From assembly GCA_018434325.1 (NCBI GenBank), contig JAHDPO010000007.1:62001-126000 (forward strand): a DNA stretch of 64,000 nt, given 5' to 3'. The notes below the pieces were generated by a model. That model was not told where the DNA came from and made no database searches. It was given only the letters and a program-made list of their open reading frames with translations. Position numbers and translations under genes: made by a program. Below are positions 44,114 through 53,023 of the stretch, piece after piece (positions within the stretch are counted from its first letter, which is position 1; each line of letters begins with the position of its first letter). Source of the stretch: Clostridia bacterium (GTDB lineage: Bacteria; Bacillota; Peptococcia; DRI-13; UBA5745).

Positions 44114-44324
44114 TGCTTCCTCCTTATTGCAATCAGTTTTCCCGCTTATTTACTATGATTATAACTTAACGGACTAACTTTGCGCTATAGATTTATTATG
44201 GCCTAATGGGGGAACAATTGTTATAATCTGTTTACCGGCTGCCTATTGCGGAGTCGTTGCAAGTATTGTATAAAACAATGGCAACAGGAGAATCTGCCGA
44301 AGGAGAAATCAATAAAATCCGTCC

Positions 44325-45680
44325 ATGATAAAAGATAACCAATTGACTAATCAGCAAAACCTTTCCGAAGGCCCCATTGGGAAAAGCCTGGTCCTGTTTG
44401 CTTTACCGCTGCTTGGCAGCAGCTTGATCCAGCAGCTTTACGGTACCCTTTCCCTCATTTTTGTGGGCCATATTCTTGGCAAGGCGGCGTCTGCCGCCGT
44501 AGGAGCCAGCAGTCTGCTGGTCTCTTGTATGGTGGGCTTTTTTACGGGGATGAGCGTTGGCTCCGGCATCGTCGCCGCCAGGTATTTTGGCGCCGGCAAC
44601 GTATCCTCCCTCAAAAACGCTATTCAAACGGCAATGATCATCAGCCTGGCCGGCGGGGCTGTTTTGTCGGTTTTAGGCTATCTGCTGACGCCCCTTCTTT
44701 TGACCTGGATGAATACCCCTGCCGACATCTTTAACCAGGCTGGCGACTACCTTCGTTTTTATTTTTTCAGCCTGGTCTCCCTGGTCAGCTACAACATGGG
44801 CGCCGGTATTTTACGGTCTCTGGGCAATTCCCAAGCGCCGATGGTCTACCAACTCATCGGCGGTTTGAGCAATATAGCCACCAACATCATCTTCATCCAG
44901 CTTTTGGGCTGGGGTCTAAAAGGGGCGGCAATTGCCATTTTTTTCTCCCAGACCCTGGCAGCCTTTTTGGTTTTATGGCATCTCACCAAGCTGGACAGCG
45001 CCTATACGCTGAGCTTCCGGAAAATACATATCGATACGGCAATACTCAAAAAGATATTGTCCATAGGTATACCGGCAGGAATCCAGGCTATGGTCATTAC
45101 CTTATCCAATCTGATTGTGCAATACCACATCAATGGTTTGGGCGTGGATAGTATTGCAGCTTTCACCGCCTATTTCAAGGTGGAGCTGTTCATCTATTTG
45201 CCTATCCTGGCCTTCGGCCAGGCCGCCACCACTTTTACCAGCATGAACATCGGCGCGGGCAAAATAAGCCGGGTGCGGCAAGGCTTCAAAACCGGCCTTT
45301 TCCTCAGCATATGTACAACCCTGGGCCTCAGCCTCATCACATTGCTGCTTTCGGCCAAAGCCTTCGCCTTATTCTCCAACGACGCCGATGTGATTTCTAT
45401 TGGCCGGCGCCTGGGCTTCATCACTTTCCCTTTCTATTTCTTCTACGCCATCCTGGAGGTGCTGGGCTCCACCATTCGAGGCGCGGGGAAAGCCTTACCT
45501 CCAATGATCATCATTTTGCTGAATCTTTGCCTGCTGCGGACGGCTCTGCTTTATCTGGTGATGCATTTTTATCCATCCACTGCAGGCGTCGCCGCCGTTT
45601 TTCCTGTCAGCTGGGCCGGAGCCGCCCTCTGCCTTGGAGTGTACTACCGGAAAGGCCAATGGCAGCCCTCTGCCGATTGA
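44325..45680 (+). CDS. MATE-family efflux transporter
   Basis: 451 aa with 12 predicted membrane segments in two similar halves, typical of multidrug and toxin extrusion pumps. The N-terminal ALPLLGSSLIQQLYG and the second half's ISIGIPAGIQAMVITLSNLIV fit the DinF/NorM-like family. ATG 44325 has only a distant AAGGAG (about 19 bases), and an in-frame stop lies just upstream, so the start is either this ATG or the TTG at codon 7. No partner genes are seen. Confidence 0.9.
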   Translation: MIKDNQLTNQQNLSEGPIGKSLVLFALPLLGSSLIQQLYGTLSLIFVGHILGKAASAAVGASSLLVSCMVGFFTGMSVGSGIVAARYFGAGNVSSLKNAIQTAMIISLAGGAVLSVLGYLLTPLLLTWMNTPADIFNQAGDYLRFYFFSLVSLVSYNMGAGILRSLGNSQAPMVYQLIGGLSNIATNIIFIQLLGWGLKGAAIAIFFSQTLAAFLVLWHLTKLDSAYTLSFRKIHIDTAILKKILSIGIPAGIQAMVITLSNLIVQYHINGLGVDSIAAFTAYFKVELFIYLPILAFGQAATTFTSMNIGAGKISRVRQGFKTGLFLSICTTLGLSLITLLLSAKAFALFSNDADVISIGRRLGFITFPFYFFYAILEVLGSTIRGAGKALPPMIIILLNLCLLRTALLYLVMHFYPSTAGVAAVFPVSWAGAALCLGVYYRKGQWQPSAD

Positions 45681-45714
45681 CAGGGATTTCTAGATGTGAC
45701 AAAAGACGCCAAAG

Positions 45715-45977
45715 GAGGCTGTCTCAAATTTGGTTTTTGGCTTGAAAGAGCAATTTGAGCAGCCTTTTTTTGGATCATTGATAAAGATAATGGGCTGCTC
45801 TTGTGGAGGATTTGAGACCCGATTTAACCTAGAAAGGAAACACGGATGTTGTTTTTACAACAAAATGGGGGTGTAAAATCTGCAATTTTGAACAAAAAGG
45901 AATGCGCCTTAACCGTGCGGCTTTGAACATAGGTCTGGCCCTGGACTATATGGGCTTATCAAAATGAGACAGCTCTT
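45715..45977. mobile_element. Insertion-sequence relic with short inverted ends
   Basis: The ends share GCTGTCTCA (45718-45726) and its inverse (45965-45973). Just inside the right end a frame reads ALNIGLALDYMGLSK and stops at 45965-45967 within the inverted repeat, as transposase genes often do; the rest of the frame is not intact. The word GCAATTTTG-CAAAAA inside resembles part of elements A and B. An internal GAGCAGCC/GGGCTGCTC pair may fold. This explains the whole 304-base gap. Confidence 0.55.
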
Positions 45978-45984
45978 TTCTTCT

Positions 45985-46488
45985 TCATTTCAAAAAATCC
46001 CCGGCGGCCTGCAAACAGCTGCGCACTTCATATCCCTTGTAATGCATCAATTTTAATTTAAAATCCAGCAATTCCGGCGGCACGCCCATCTCCGAGGCTA
46101 CACAAAATAAATCGCCGCCGGCTTTTAGCTTTTCCCAAACCTCGCCGTCCTCCAATAAAAACTCGGCAGCAAATAAATTAGCTTCATACTCGCTGCTACA
46201 TTGCAGAGAAAAGAGTTGTTTTTCCTGGAAAGTATGGCCTTTAGCCAGTTTTTGATGGTAGAGATAATGGCCCATTTCGTGACAAATGAGGAGGGGCCGC
46301 AATTCCTCCGGCAATGAAGAATTTAAACAAATCACAGCCACCCGGGATTGAAAAAAGATATAGGCCTTCAGGCTGCCCAGGGCGTCTTCCCTTAAAGAAA
46401 CGTCAAAATAAGCCGCTAATCCCCGAGGGTCCCGGCTGCCTAATTCTTTTATCAATTTCCCGGCATCTTTGATGATCCTGGCAATCAA
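45985..46488 (-). CDS. ImmA/IrrE-family metallopeptidase
   Basis: 167 aa. Zinc motif HEMGHYLYH and third ligand Glu in EYEANLFAAEFLL. It is shorter than the copy at 33622-34479 and consists mostly of the protease domain. The start overlaps the XRE gene stop by 4 bases. Inference: it cleaves the neighbouring XRE repressor on a stress signal. Confidence 0.9.
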   Translation of the reverse strand: MIARIIKDAGKLIKELGSRDPRGLAAYFDVSLREDALGSLKAYIFFQSRVAVICLNSSLPEELRPLLICHEMGHYLYHQKLAKGHTFQEKQLFSLQCSSEYEANLFAAEFLLEDGEVWEKLKAGGDLFCVASEMGVPPELLDFKLKLMHYKGYEVRSCLQAAGDFLK

Positions 46489-46952
46489 AAGGGCTTCATC
46501 TCTTTCGGGCCGAATTTCTCCCGGGCCTTATTTTTAGCGGCAAAATAAGCCTGGGTGATAGACTGGAAAAAGGCGTCCTTATCCTCTTCCGACAGCTCGC
46601 CGCCGGCAAACATCATCCCTGCCTCTTCCAGCAGCCGGACTGCCTCCTGGCGGCCTTTGCTGCCGTAGGCTTCGCCGGCAGCAGACAGAAAATCGCCGGC
46701 CTCTTCCTGGCGGGAAGGCTTTTCTTTCTGCTGCTTATCTGCCGGCAGGGGAATGGCGTCATCCACAAGATAATCGGCAGTAACGCCAAAAGTAGCGGCA
46801 ATCCCTCGCAGTACTCCCTGGCCTTTGGGATATCTGGCATTAGCCTCATAATTATGGATGGAGCGCTCCGTCACTCCCAAGCGGCGGGCCAGTTCCGCCT
46901 GAGACATACCGGCTTCCTGCCTTAAAGACCGCAATTTCTCTCCAAAGCTCAT
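46485..46952 (-). CDS. XRE-family repressor
   Basis: 155 aa. Helix-turn-helix AELARRLGVTERSIHNYEANARYPK within residues 16-45, with a VTADYLVDD segment ending the DNA-binding domain and a Glu/Ala-rich C-terminal region. ATG 46952 follows AAAGGAGGGAG; the longer frame runs into the divergent promoter. It is transcribed away from the polymerase gene, with a dyad lying across the promoter between them. Confidence 0.92.
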   Translation of the reverse strand: MSFGEKLRSLRQEAGMSQAELARRLGVTERSIHNYEANARYPKGQGVLRGIAATFGVTADYLVDDAIPLPADKQQKEKPSRQEEAGDFLSAAGEAYGSKGRQEAVRLLEEAGMMFAGGELSEEDKDAFFQSITQAYFAAKNKAREKFGPKEMKPF

Positions 46953-46987
46953 CCCTTCTCCCTCCTTTAACCTGAACAAACGCTTCA

Positions 46988-47015
46988 GTTTTCCAGAAAT
47001 ATCTTTCCGGAAAAC
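46988..47015. promoter_or_regulatory. Dyad between XRE gene and Y-family polymerase (candidate operator)
   Basis: GTTTTCC (46988-46994) - 14 bases - GGAAAAC (47009-47015) directly upstream of the polymerase -35 box, positioned for repression by the XRE protein. Confidence 0.5.
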
Positions 47016-47016
47016 A

Positions 47017-47044
47017 TTGACTTTCTTTCTAAATTGAGTATGAT
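47017..47044 (+). promoter_or_regulatory. Promoter of the Y-family polymerase gene
   Basis: TTGACT (47017-47022), 16 bases, TATGAT (47039-47044), about 90 bases before the start codon. Confidence 0.75.
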
Positions 47045-47132
47045 AAAGGTGAACGATATTTCTGCATTTCATTATATAGAGGAATTTACGTTCCGTCAAT
47101 ATATCACACTATACATTCAGAGGCGATCACTG

Positions 47133-48374
47133 ATGGAAACGGACAAAATCATTTTACATTGCGATCTGAATAATTTTTATGCTACGGCAGCCTGCCGGGA
47201 GCATCCGGAGCTTAAAGGCCTGCCTCTCGTGGTTTGCGGCAATCCCGCCCACCGCCACGGCATTGTTCTGGCCAAAAGCGAAGAAGCGAAAAAGTACGGC
47301 GTCAAGACCGGCGATGTCCTTTGGCAGGCGCAGCAAAAATGCCCCGGCCTGGTGACGGTACCGCCGGACTTCCCCCAGTATACAAAGCTCTCTAAGGAAA
47401 TTCAGGAGCTTTACAGGACGTTTACCGACCAGGTAGAGCCCTTCGGTATCGACGAATGCTGGTTAGACGTTACCGGCAGCCGTCACCTTTTCGGCAGCGG
47501 CCAGGATATTGCCGACCGGCTGCGGCAGTTGGTCAAGGATCAAGGTCTCACCATATCCGTAGGAGTCAGCTTTAATAAAATTTTTGCCAAGCTGGGCAGC
47601 GATCTTAAAAAGCCCGACGGCACTACCTTAATCACCAGGGATAATTACCGCTCTCTGCTGTGGCCCTTACCGGTAAACGACATGATGATGGTGGGCCGCT
47701 CCACCAAAGGCACTTTGGATCGTTACGGCATTTATACTATCGGCCAGCTGGCTCAGGCCTCCCCCGTTATGCTGGAAACACTCTTCGGCATTAACGGCCG
47801 TAAGCTTTGGGAGTATGCCAATGGCGAGGATCAACGCCCCGTGCTTTCTTTCGAAACTATAGCCGAGGCCAAAAGCGTGGGCCAGGGCATCACCTGCACC
47901 CGGGATTTACAAACTGAAAAAGAGGCCTTGCAAATCCTCCATTTTCTGGCCCAACGGGTAGCCCGCCGCCTCAGGGAAGGCCGTTTTTTAGCTCAATCCC
48001 TCTCCTTGATTATGCGCAGCCCCGATCTCTCCTTTCGCTCTTTTCAATGCCCCCTGAAGCCGGCGGGCCGCTCCGCCCAGCTCCTTGTGGATGAGGCTTC
48101 GGCTCTCCTCCGCAAGCACCACGACTGGCAAACGCCTATCCGGGCTTTAAGCCTGCAGGCCGGCAGCCTGATCCATGACGACACGCCTTTGCAGCAGTGC
48201 TTGTGGGGCGGCGAGAACCGGCGCCAGCAGGAGGAAAAACTGGAAGCCGTTACCGACCAGCTGCGGCAGCGCTTTGGAGCCGACAGTATTTTTAGAGCCA
48301 GCTTGCTGCTGGATATGGCTGTGCCAGAGATTTACCAGGGCGATTTCGGCGTAATGCCCGGCTCCAGGGTTTAG
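47133..48374 (+). CDS. Y-family DNA polymerase (Pol IV / ImpB-MucB type)
   Basis: 413 aa lesion-bypass polymerase. Catalytic acidic residues: Asp in HCDLNNFYA and Asp-Glu in FGIDECWLD. The SVGVSFNKIFAKLGSDLKKP block is the finger/palm signature, and the little-finger domain follows residue 240. ATG 47133 begins METDKIILHCD. No beta-clamp binding tail of QLxLF type is obvious. It is divergent from the XRE/ImmA pair. Confidence 0.93.
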   Translation: METDKIILHCDLNNFYATAACREHPELKGLPLVVCGNPAHRHGIVLAKSEEAKKYGVKTGDVLWQAQQKCPGLVTVPPDFPQYTKLSKEIQELYRTFTDQVEPFGIDECWLDVTGSRHLFGSGQDIADRLRQLVKDQGLTISVGVSFNKIFAKLGSDLKKPDGTTLITRDNYRSLLWPLPVNDMMMVGRSTKGTLDRYGIYTIGQLAQASPVMLETLFGINGRKLWEYANGEDQRPVLSFETIAEAKSVGQGITCTRDLQTEKEALQILHFLAQRVARRLREGRFLAQSLSLIMRSPDLSFRSFQCPLKPAGRSAQLLVDEASALLRKHHDWQTPIRALSLQAGSLIHDDTPLQQCLWGGENRRQQEEKLEAVTDQLRQRFGADSIFRASLLLDMAVPEIYQGDFGVMPGSRV

Positions 48375-48468
48375 GGCGATGGAGTTTAGTGCGGCGCCTC
48401 CGTGAAACAAATCATCCATTTTGCTTTATCCATCAAGGTTGACTTTCCCAATAGTCTAAAACTTCATC

Positions 48469-50313
48469 TCATCCCACATTGTAGCGCTTAATCCAATCAT
48501 TTATTTGCAGCAGATAGGCGATCATCTGAGGACCTGCCATAAGCTGCCCAAACCATGGTTTTCCGTAATCCTTCGGGGCCGCAAGAAAGGCTTCCGCTTT
48601 GCGCCTATCTACAAAGCTGTTTACCGGAGCATCCCGGTCTTTTAAAACCTGTTGCAGCCTCCGGGCAAGGAGATTTTCGTATTCCGGATTGTAGGTTTTC
48701 GGATAAGGACTTTTTTTGCGAAAAAGCAGTTCTTCCGGCAGCAGATTGCTGCAAGCCTCCCGAAGCAGCGCTTTTTCCATACCCTTTTGGTATTTCATGC
48801 TCCAGGGAACGTTATAAAGATATTCTACAATCCGATGATCGGCAAAGGGGACCCGGGCCTCAAGCCCGCAAGCCATGCTTGCCCTATCCATACGATCCAG
48901 AAGCGTCTGCATGAACCAGCGTATATTGAGATACGTGATTTTGCGCCTGGGACCTTCCTCCGGGCTTTCGCCACCGAGATAGGGCACCATTTGTAAAGAC
49001 TCCTCATAGCGCTGTCTCACATAGCCTTCCAAATCAAGGGCAGCGACCAGTTCATCCCGCAGCAAAACGGTTCGGGCAGACAAGTCCCGGGACCAGGGAA
49101 AACCCTCCGTATTTAAAAGCTCCTCACGATAAAACCAGGGATATCCTCCGAAGATTTCATCGGCACATTCACCTGTCAGCGCCACTTTGTTGTGTTTTTT
49201 GACAAGAGAGCAAAAATACATCAGCGATGCATCGACGTCGGTCATCCCCGGCAGATCTTTGGCATACAAAGCTGCGGGCAGCATATCCACCAGTTTGGTC
49301 TCGTCGCATTCCAAATAAGTATGATGCAGAGGATAAACGTTCAATACCTTATCCACATAAGGCCGGTCCCGGCTGGGCTGAAATTTATTAGCCTGAAAAT
49401 ACCTGTCATTGCCGGCAAAATCAAAGGAGAAGGTATTAAGCATTGTGCTTTGCGCCTGTAAAAAATTTGACGCAACTGCCGTAACAATACTGGAATCGAT
49501 GCCGCCGGACAAAAAGCTGCACACCGGCACATCGGAGACCATCTGCCGGGTAATGGCGTCCCGCACCAGATAGGACACCTTATCGACGGTTTCCCGGTAG
49601 CCATCGGTATGGGGCACGGCCTTTAGACTCCAGTAGGTATGCTCCCGAAAGCCTTCCCTTGAAAATATCGCCAGGTGGCCAGGTTTTATCTCATTTATAC
49701 CTTTAAACACACCGCAGCCGGCAGTTCTGGCCGGACCCAGGCCAAAGATCTCCCTAAAGCTGTCCATATCAGCCTGGGGCTTTATTTGAGGATGACAAAA
49801 CAGGGCCTTGATCTCGGAGCCAAACACAAGCAGGCCATTCTTTATTGTATAGAACAGCGGCTTGACACCAACCCGGTCCCGGTAGAGAAGCAGCCTGTTT
49901 TCTCTGCCATCCCAAATGGCAAAAGCAAAAATACCATTAAGCTTCGACACGAAATCAAGACCATACTCGATATAGGCATAAAGAATCACCTCGGTATCGC
50001 TGGCGGTTTCAAAAGAGTATCCTCTTTGTTTCAGCTGAGGCATAAGCTCATCTGTATTATAGATCTCCCCGTTATAAACAATCCCATAATCGGCCCCTTT
50101 TACCTGCCGCAGCATGGGCTGCCGGCCGCCTGACAGATCCCGGATCGAGAGTCTGGTGTGGGAGAGGCCAACATTTTTGTCCAGATATTCTCCGGTTTGA
50201 TCGCTGCCCCGATGAGCAATTGCTTTTCTCATCGCAATCAGCACCTTGGCCCACCTGTCCTTTTCATAGGTAAAGTCCCCTTGAAAATCACAAAAGCCTG
50301 CAATACCGCACAT
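48469..50313 (-). CDS. asnB: Asparagine synthetase, glutamine-hydrolysing
   Basis: 614 aa. Cys2 of MCGIAGF is the glutaminase nucleophile, with RGSDQTGEY and NGEIYN nearby. The synthetase domain has the PP-loop SFLSGGIDSSIV and LTGECADEIFGGYPW. ATG 50313 must be the start because Cys2 has to be exposed. AGAGGTG precedes it. A terminator-like hairpin lies only 19 bases before the start codon, within the leader. Confidence 0.96.
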   Translation of the reverse strand: MCGIAGFCDFQGDFTYEKDRWAKVLIAMRKAIAHRGSDQTGEYLDKNVGLSHTRLSIRDLSGGRQPMLRQVKGADYGIVYNGEIYNTDELMPQLKQRGYSFETASDTEVILYAYIEYGLDFVSKLNGIFAFAIWDGRENRLLLYRDRVGVKPLFYTIKNGLLVFGSEIKALFCHPQIKPQADMDSFREIFGLGPARTAGCGVFKGINEIKPGHLAIFSREGFREHTYWSLKAVPHTDGYRETVDKVSYLVRDAITRQMVSDVPVCSFLSGGIDSSIVTAVASNFLQAQSTMLNTFSFDFAGNDRYFQANKFQPSRDRPYVDKVLNVYPLHHTYLECDETKLVDMLPAALYAKDLPGMTDVDASLMYFCSLVKKHNKVALTGECADEIFGGYPWFYREELLNTEGFPWSRDLSARTVLLRDELVAALDLEGYVRQRYEESLQMVPYLGGESPEEGPRRKITYLNIRWFMQTLLDRMDRASMACGLEARVPFADHRIVEYLYNVPWSMKYQKGMEKALLREACSNLLPEELLFRKKSPYPKTYNPEYENLLARRLQQVLKDRDAPVNSFVDRRKAEAFLAAPKDYGKPWFGQLMAGPQMIAYLLQINDWIKRYNVG

Positions 50314-50331
50314 GTTGACACCTCTATTCTC

Positions 50332-50372
50332 AAAAATAAAAGGCGCCGCCCCAAAAAGGGGCAAGCGCCTTT
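50332..50372 (-). promoter_or_regulatory. Hairpin and T run in the asnB leader (possible attenuator)
   Basis: Minus strand AAAGGCGC-TT-GCCCC / GGGGC-GG-CGCC stem (50372-50339) ending in TTTTATTTTT. It stands between an upstream terminator and the asnB ribosome binding site, so it may limit read-through into asnB. Confidence 0.55.
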
Positions 50373-50434
50373 GCTTACACGCCATATTTTATTCCAGCTC
50401 TTTCTATTTGGTAACCAGAATTTTCCGTTGATAA

Positions 50435-50470
50435 AAAAACAGGCAAGCCCATACAACCGGGCCTGCCCAC
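50435..50470 (-). terminator. Terminator of the small membrane protein gene
   Basis: Minus strand GGGCAGGCCC / GGGCTTGCCT stem with a loop of 8 bases, followed by seven T. Confidence 0.85.
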
Positions 50471-50494
50471 TTTTGCCTTCAGCCAAAACCAAAA

Positions 50495-50749
50495 CTACTC
50501 CTGTTCTTCTTCTGCCCTTCTTTTTTCGGCTGACTCCTCGCGGATATGCTGAAAAAAACCGGTCATCAAAGGAACATAAGTCATGACAAAAAGCAGTGTT
50601 GCACAATTTCTGGCTTTTCTCCTGAAAGGCAAAGCCACCGATAAGCCGGTCAGCATACCTAAAGACATCAGGCAGCCTTTTAACAAAGCCAAATCACAGA
50701 CGCCCATTTTCTTGATATACCGATCGGCGCATTGCAGATAGCATTTCAT
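50495..50749 (-). CDS. Small membrane protein (often annotated phosphate-ABC-permease-like)
   Basis: 84 aa. It begins MKCYLQCADRYIKKMG, with two hydrophobic stretches (about 20-42 and 48-66) and a charged tail. It resembles short Firmicute proteins that databases call permease of phosphate ABC transporter, a name that is not supported by its size. GGAGG lies before ATG 50749. It is an independent unit with its own terminator. Confidence 0.7.
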   Translation of the reverse strand: MKCYLQCADRYIKKMGVCDLALLKGCLMSLGMLTGLSVALPFRRKARNCATLLFVMTYVPLMTGFFQHIREESAEKRRAEEEQE

Positions 50750-51103
50750 TGGTATCGTCCTCCTTTTGCAGGTCTTATTGGCCAAGGAATTCTGCAGGAT
50801 TTAGTATAACAAATATCCCGATTACCATACACTAAAGCAAAAACAGCGGCTTCTTATTCTCTGCCGCAAAAATAAAGATCAATGGAGTTCTGGAGAAACT
50901 TTATATACTCTTTTATTGGCATGCTCGGCAAAATTATATTTATCTTTACAGTACCTGTAACATGTTATACTATTGATTAAAACGGTATCTGATATGTTCT
51001 GAACTGACTCACAACGGCACAAAATGGGAATCTGTCACCAAGCAGCAGGGAAAGTCAGGCATAGCGGAATACCACCTGATAGAATCTTTTTGCGGAAGGA
51101 GGT
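50750..51103. other. Gap upstream of the AraC-like gene
   Basis: About 350 AT-rich bases without a gene. TAACATGTTA (50958-50967) is a perfect palindrome overlapping a possible -10 box TATACT (50966-50971); the best -35 (TTTACA) is only 15 bases away, which is short. This could be a site for autoregulation. Confidence 0.35.
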
Positions 51104-51109
51104 TTGAAG

Positions 51110-51985
51110 ATGGATTGGATTACGGGGATACAGCGTTCCCTTGATTACACGGAGGCGCATTTGACCGAGGAAATCGATTATGAGGCGGTGGCGAAGCAGG
51201 CCTATTCGTCAGCCTTTCATTTCCAGCGGATGTTCAGTATGCTCTGCGGATTTTCTCTGGGCGACTATATCCGTATGCGCCGTTTGACGCTGGCGGCCGA
51301 GGATTTGATGCGTACCGGCGATAAGGTCATCGACATCGCGCTAAAGTACGGCTACGATACCCCCGAGAGCTTCTCCCGCGCCTTCCTGCGATTTCACGGT
51401 ATTACCCCAACGGAAGCGCGCCGGGGAGGTACAATCAAATCTTTTTTCAGACTGTCCGTAAAATTGATTTTATCAGGAGGCAGCACTATGGACTACAGAA
51501 TCGAGAAAAAAGACGCGTTCAGGATCATTTGTAAGAAAAAGCAAATCACAAAGCCCCAGGGGGATACCGCTACAGAGGATATCTCAGCATTCTGGAACGA
51601 GTGCGGCAAGGACGGTACAATCGAGGGCATTTGCAAGTATGCCCGCTTTGACAATCTGGGCGGCGTACTGGGCGTCTGTTTCTCCGGGGAGATGGCGGAT
51701 TCCGGTTTTCCTTACGGCATCGGCGCGGAGTACAATGGCACACCGCTTCGCGGAGAAGCACTGGAGATTGTGGAGATTCCTGCATACACTTATGCGGTAT
51801 TTCAGTGCAAGGGCAAGATGCCCGACGCCTTCAAAAAGACCTATCAGCAGATTTGCACGGAGTTCTTTCCCCAGAGCAACTACGAATACGGCAGCGGCGC
51901 TGAGCTTGAAGTCTACCCTTCGGCGGATGTGTCCAATCCGGACTATACCTGTGAAATCTGGATTGCGGTAAACGAGAAAAAATAA
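51110..51985 (+). CDS. AraC-family regulator with GyrI-like effector domain
   Basis: 291 aa. Two AraC helix-turn-helix motifs lie in residues about 8-105 (EIDYEAVAKQAYSSAFHFQRMF and GITPTEARR). A GyrI/SbmC-like small-molecule-binding domain follows (about 125-291, YRIEKKDAFRIICKKKQI and the EVYPSADVSNPDYTCEIWIAV end). ATG 51110 has GGAAGGAGG 7 bases upstream. Such proteins sense drugs or amphipathic compounds. It is convergent with the CDF gene; no target is clear. Confidence 0.92.
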   Translation: MDWITGIQRSLDYTEAHLTEEIDYEAVAKQAYSSAFHFQRMFSMLCGFSLGDYIRMRRLTLAAEDLMRTGDKVIDIALKYGYDTPESFSRAFLRFHGITPTEARRGGTIKSFFRLSVKLILSGGSTMDYRIEKKDAFRIICKKKQITKPQGDTATEDISAFWNECGKDGTIEGICKYARFDNLGGVLGVCFSGEMADSGFPYGIGAEYNGTPLRGEALEIVEIPAYTYAVFQCKGKMPDAFKKTYQQICTEFFPQSNYEYGSGAELEVYPSADVSNPDYTCEIWIAVNEKK

Positions 51986-52000
51986 GAAAACAAACGATTT

Positions 52001-52033
52001 GTGGGCTGGGCAGCGATCCGCTGCCCAGCCCAC
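52001..52033. terminator. Strong hairpin between AraC-like and CDF genes
   Basis: 15-base perfect arms (52001-52015 and 52019-52033) with a 3-base loop between two convergent genes. There is no clear T run, but the position fits a shared terminator. Confidence 0.6.
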
Positions 52034-52071
52034 ATTCCTTGTCCGAATAAAATATCCGATAACGTGCCGTT

Positions 52072-52974
52072 TCAGACGCCGTCCTCAAAGGTACATATTT
52101 CATCCGGCGTCTCAAATTCAATTGTGGCGTGCTGAATCCCCTCTTCTTTCAGAACGTCGCGGATTTTGTTTTTCAGTTCAATCAAATCAGGCGCAGACAC
52201 AGCCTCCGTCAAAACGATATGGACGGTGAGCACTTTGTACTCCTCGTCTAACGACCAGATGTGCAGGTCATGTATATTGCGAACTTGGCCGATTTCCTCC
52301 AATTCTTCCACGATATGAGCCCGGTCAAGGTCCGCCGGAATCCCTTGCATGAGAATCGGAAGCACCTGCTTGATGTTTTTGACCACGTTCAACAAGACGA
52401 AGCAGGCGATGGCAATAGAAAGAATAGGGTCGATGATGGTAAGCCCGGTGACCTGCATAAGGATGGAGCCAATCAAAACCGCCACCCAGCCCAAAACATC
52501 CTCCAGCAAATGCAAAGAGACAACCCTTTCGTTGATGGAACTCGCCTTGCGGGTGCGCAGTACAGCGACGCCATTAACGATGATGCCCAGCACCGCAAGG
52601 GCGAACATCCCCGCCGGATTGGTTTCCTGCGGGGCGAAAAGGCGGGGAACCGCCTGTAAAAGAATATAGATGCTCCCTACCACCAAGACAACTGAATTGA
52701 TGATTGCCCCCAAAAGGGAGAAGCGTTTGTAGCCATAGGTGTATTGCGTTGTCTTGCCTTTTTGGGACAGTCTTTGAAAATACCAGGCAAGTCCAAGGGA
52801 TACGCTGTCGCCAAAGTCATGGACGGCGTCGGAAATGATGGCGATGCTGTTAGTAAAGATGCCTCCCACCAGTTCGATAAGCGTGAAGGACAGATTCAGA
52901 AAAAATGCAACGCCGATATTTCCGGCGCCGTCATGGGAGTGGTTGTGTCCATGATGATGGTGATTGTGGGCCAT
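52072..52974 (-). CDS. Cation diffusion facilitator (Zn/Co/Cd exporter)
   Basis: 300 aa. A His-rich N-terminus (MAHNHHHHGHNHSHDG) is followed by six membrane segments, with the metal-site pattern DAVHDFGDS in segment 2 and a matching His/Asp pair in segment 5, then a cytoplasmic C-terminal domain with HDLHIWSLDEE. It is CzcD-like and exports divalent metals by proton exchange. Confidence 0.94.
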   Translation of the reverse strand: MAHNHHHHGHNHSHDGAGNIGVAFFLNLSFTLIELVGGIFTNSIAIISDAVHDFGDSVSLGLAWYFQRLSQKGKTTQYTYGYKRFSLLGAIINSVVLVVGSIYILLQAVPRLFAPQETNPAGMFALAVLGIIVNGVAVLRTRKASSINERVVSLHLLEDVLGWVAVLIGSILMQVTGLTIIDPILSIAIACFVLLNVVKNIKQVLPILMQGIPADLDRAHIVEELEEIGQVRNIHDLHIWSLDEEYKVLTVHIVLTEAVSAPDLIELKNKIRDVLKEEGIQHATIEFETPDEICTFEDGV

Positions 52975-53023
52975 AGAGACGCTTCCCTCTTTGTCATATT
53001 GTGAGGCTTAATCCCGCAGGGAT

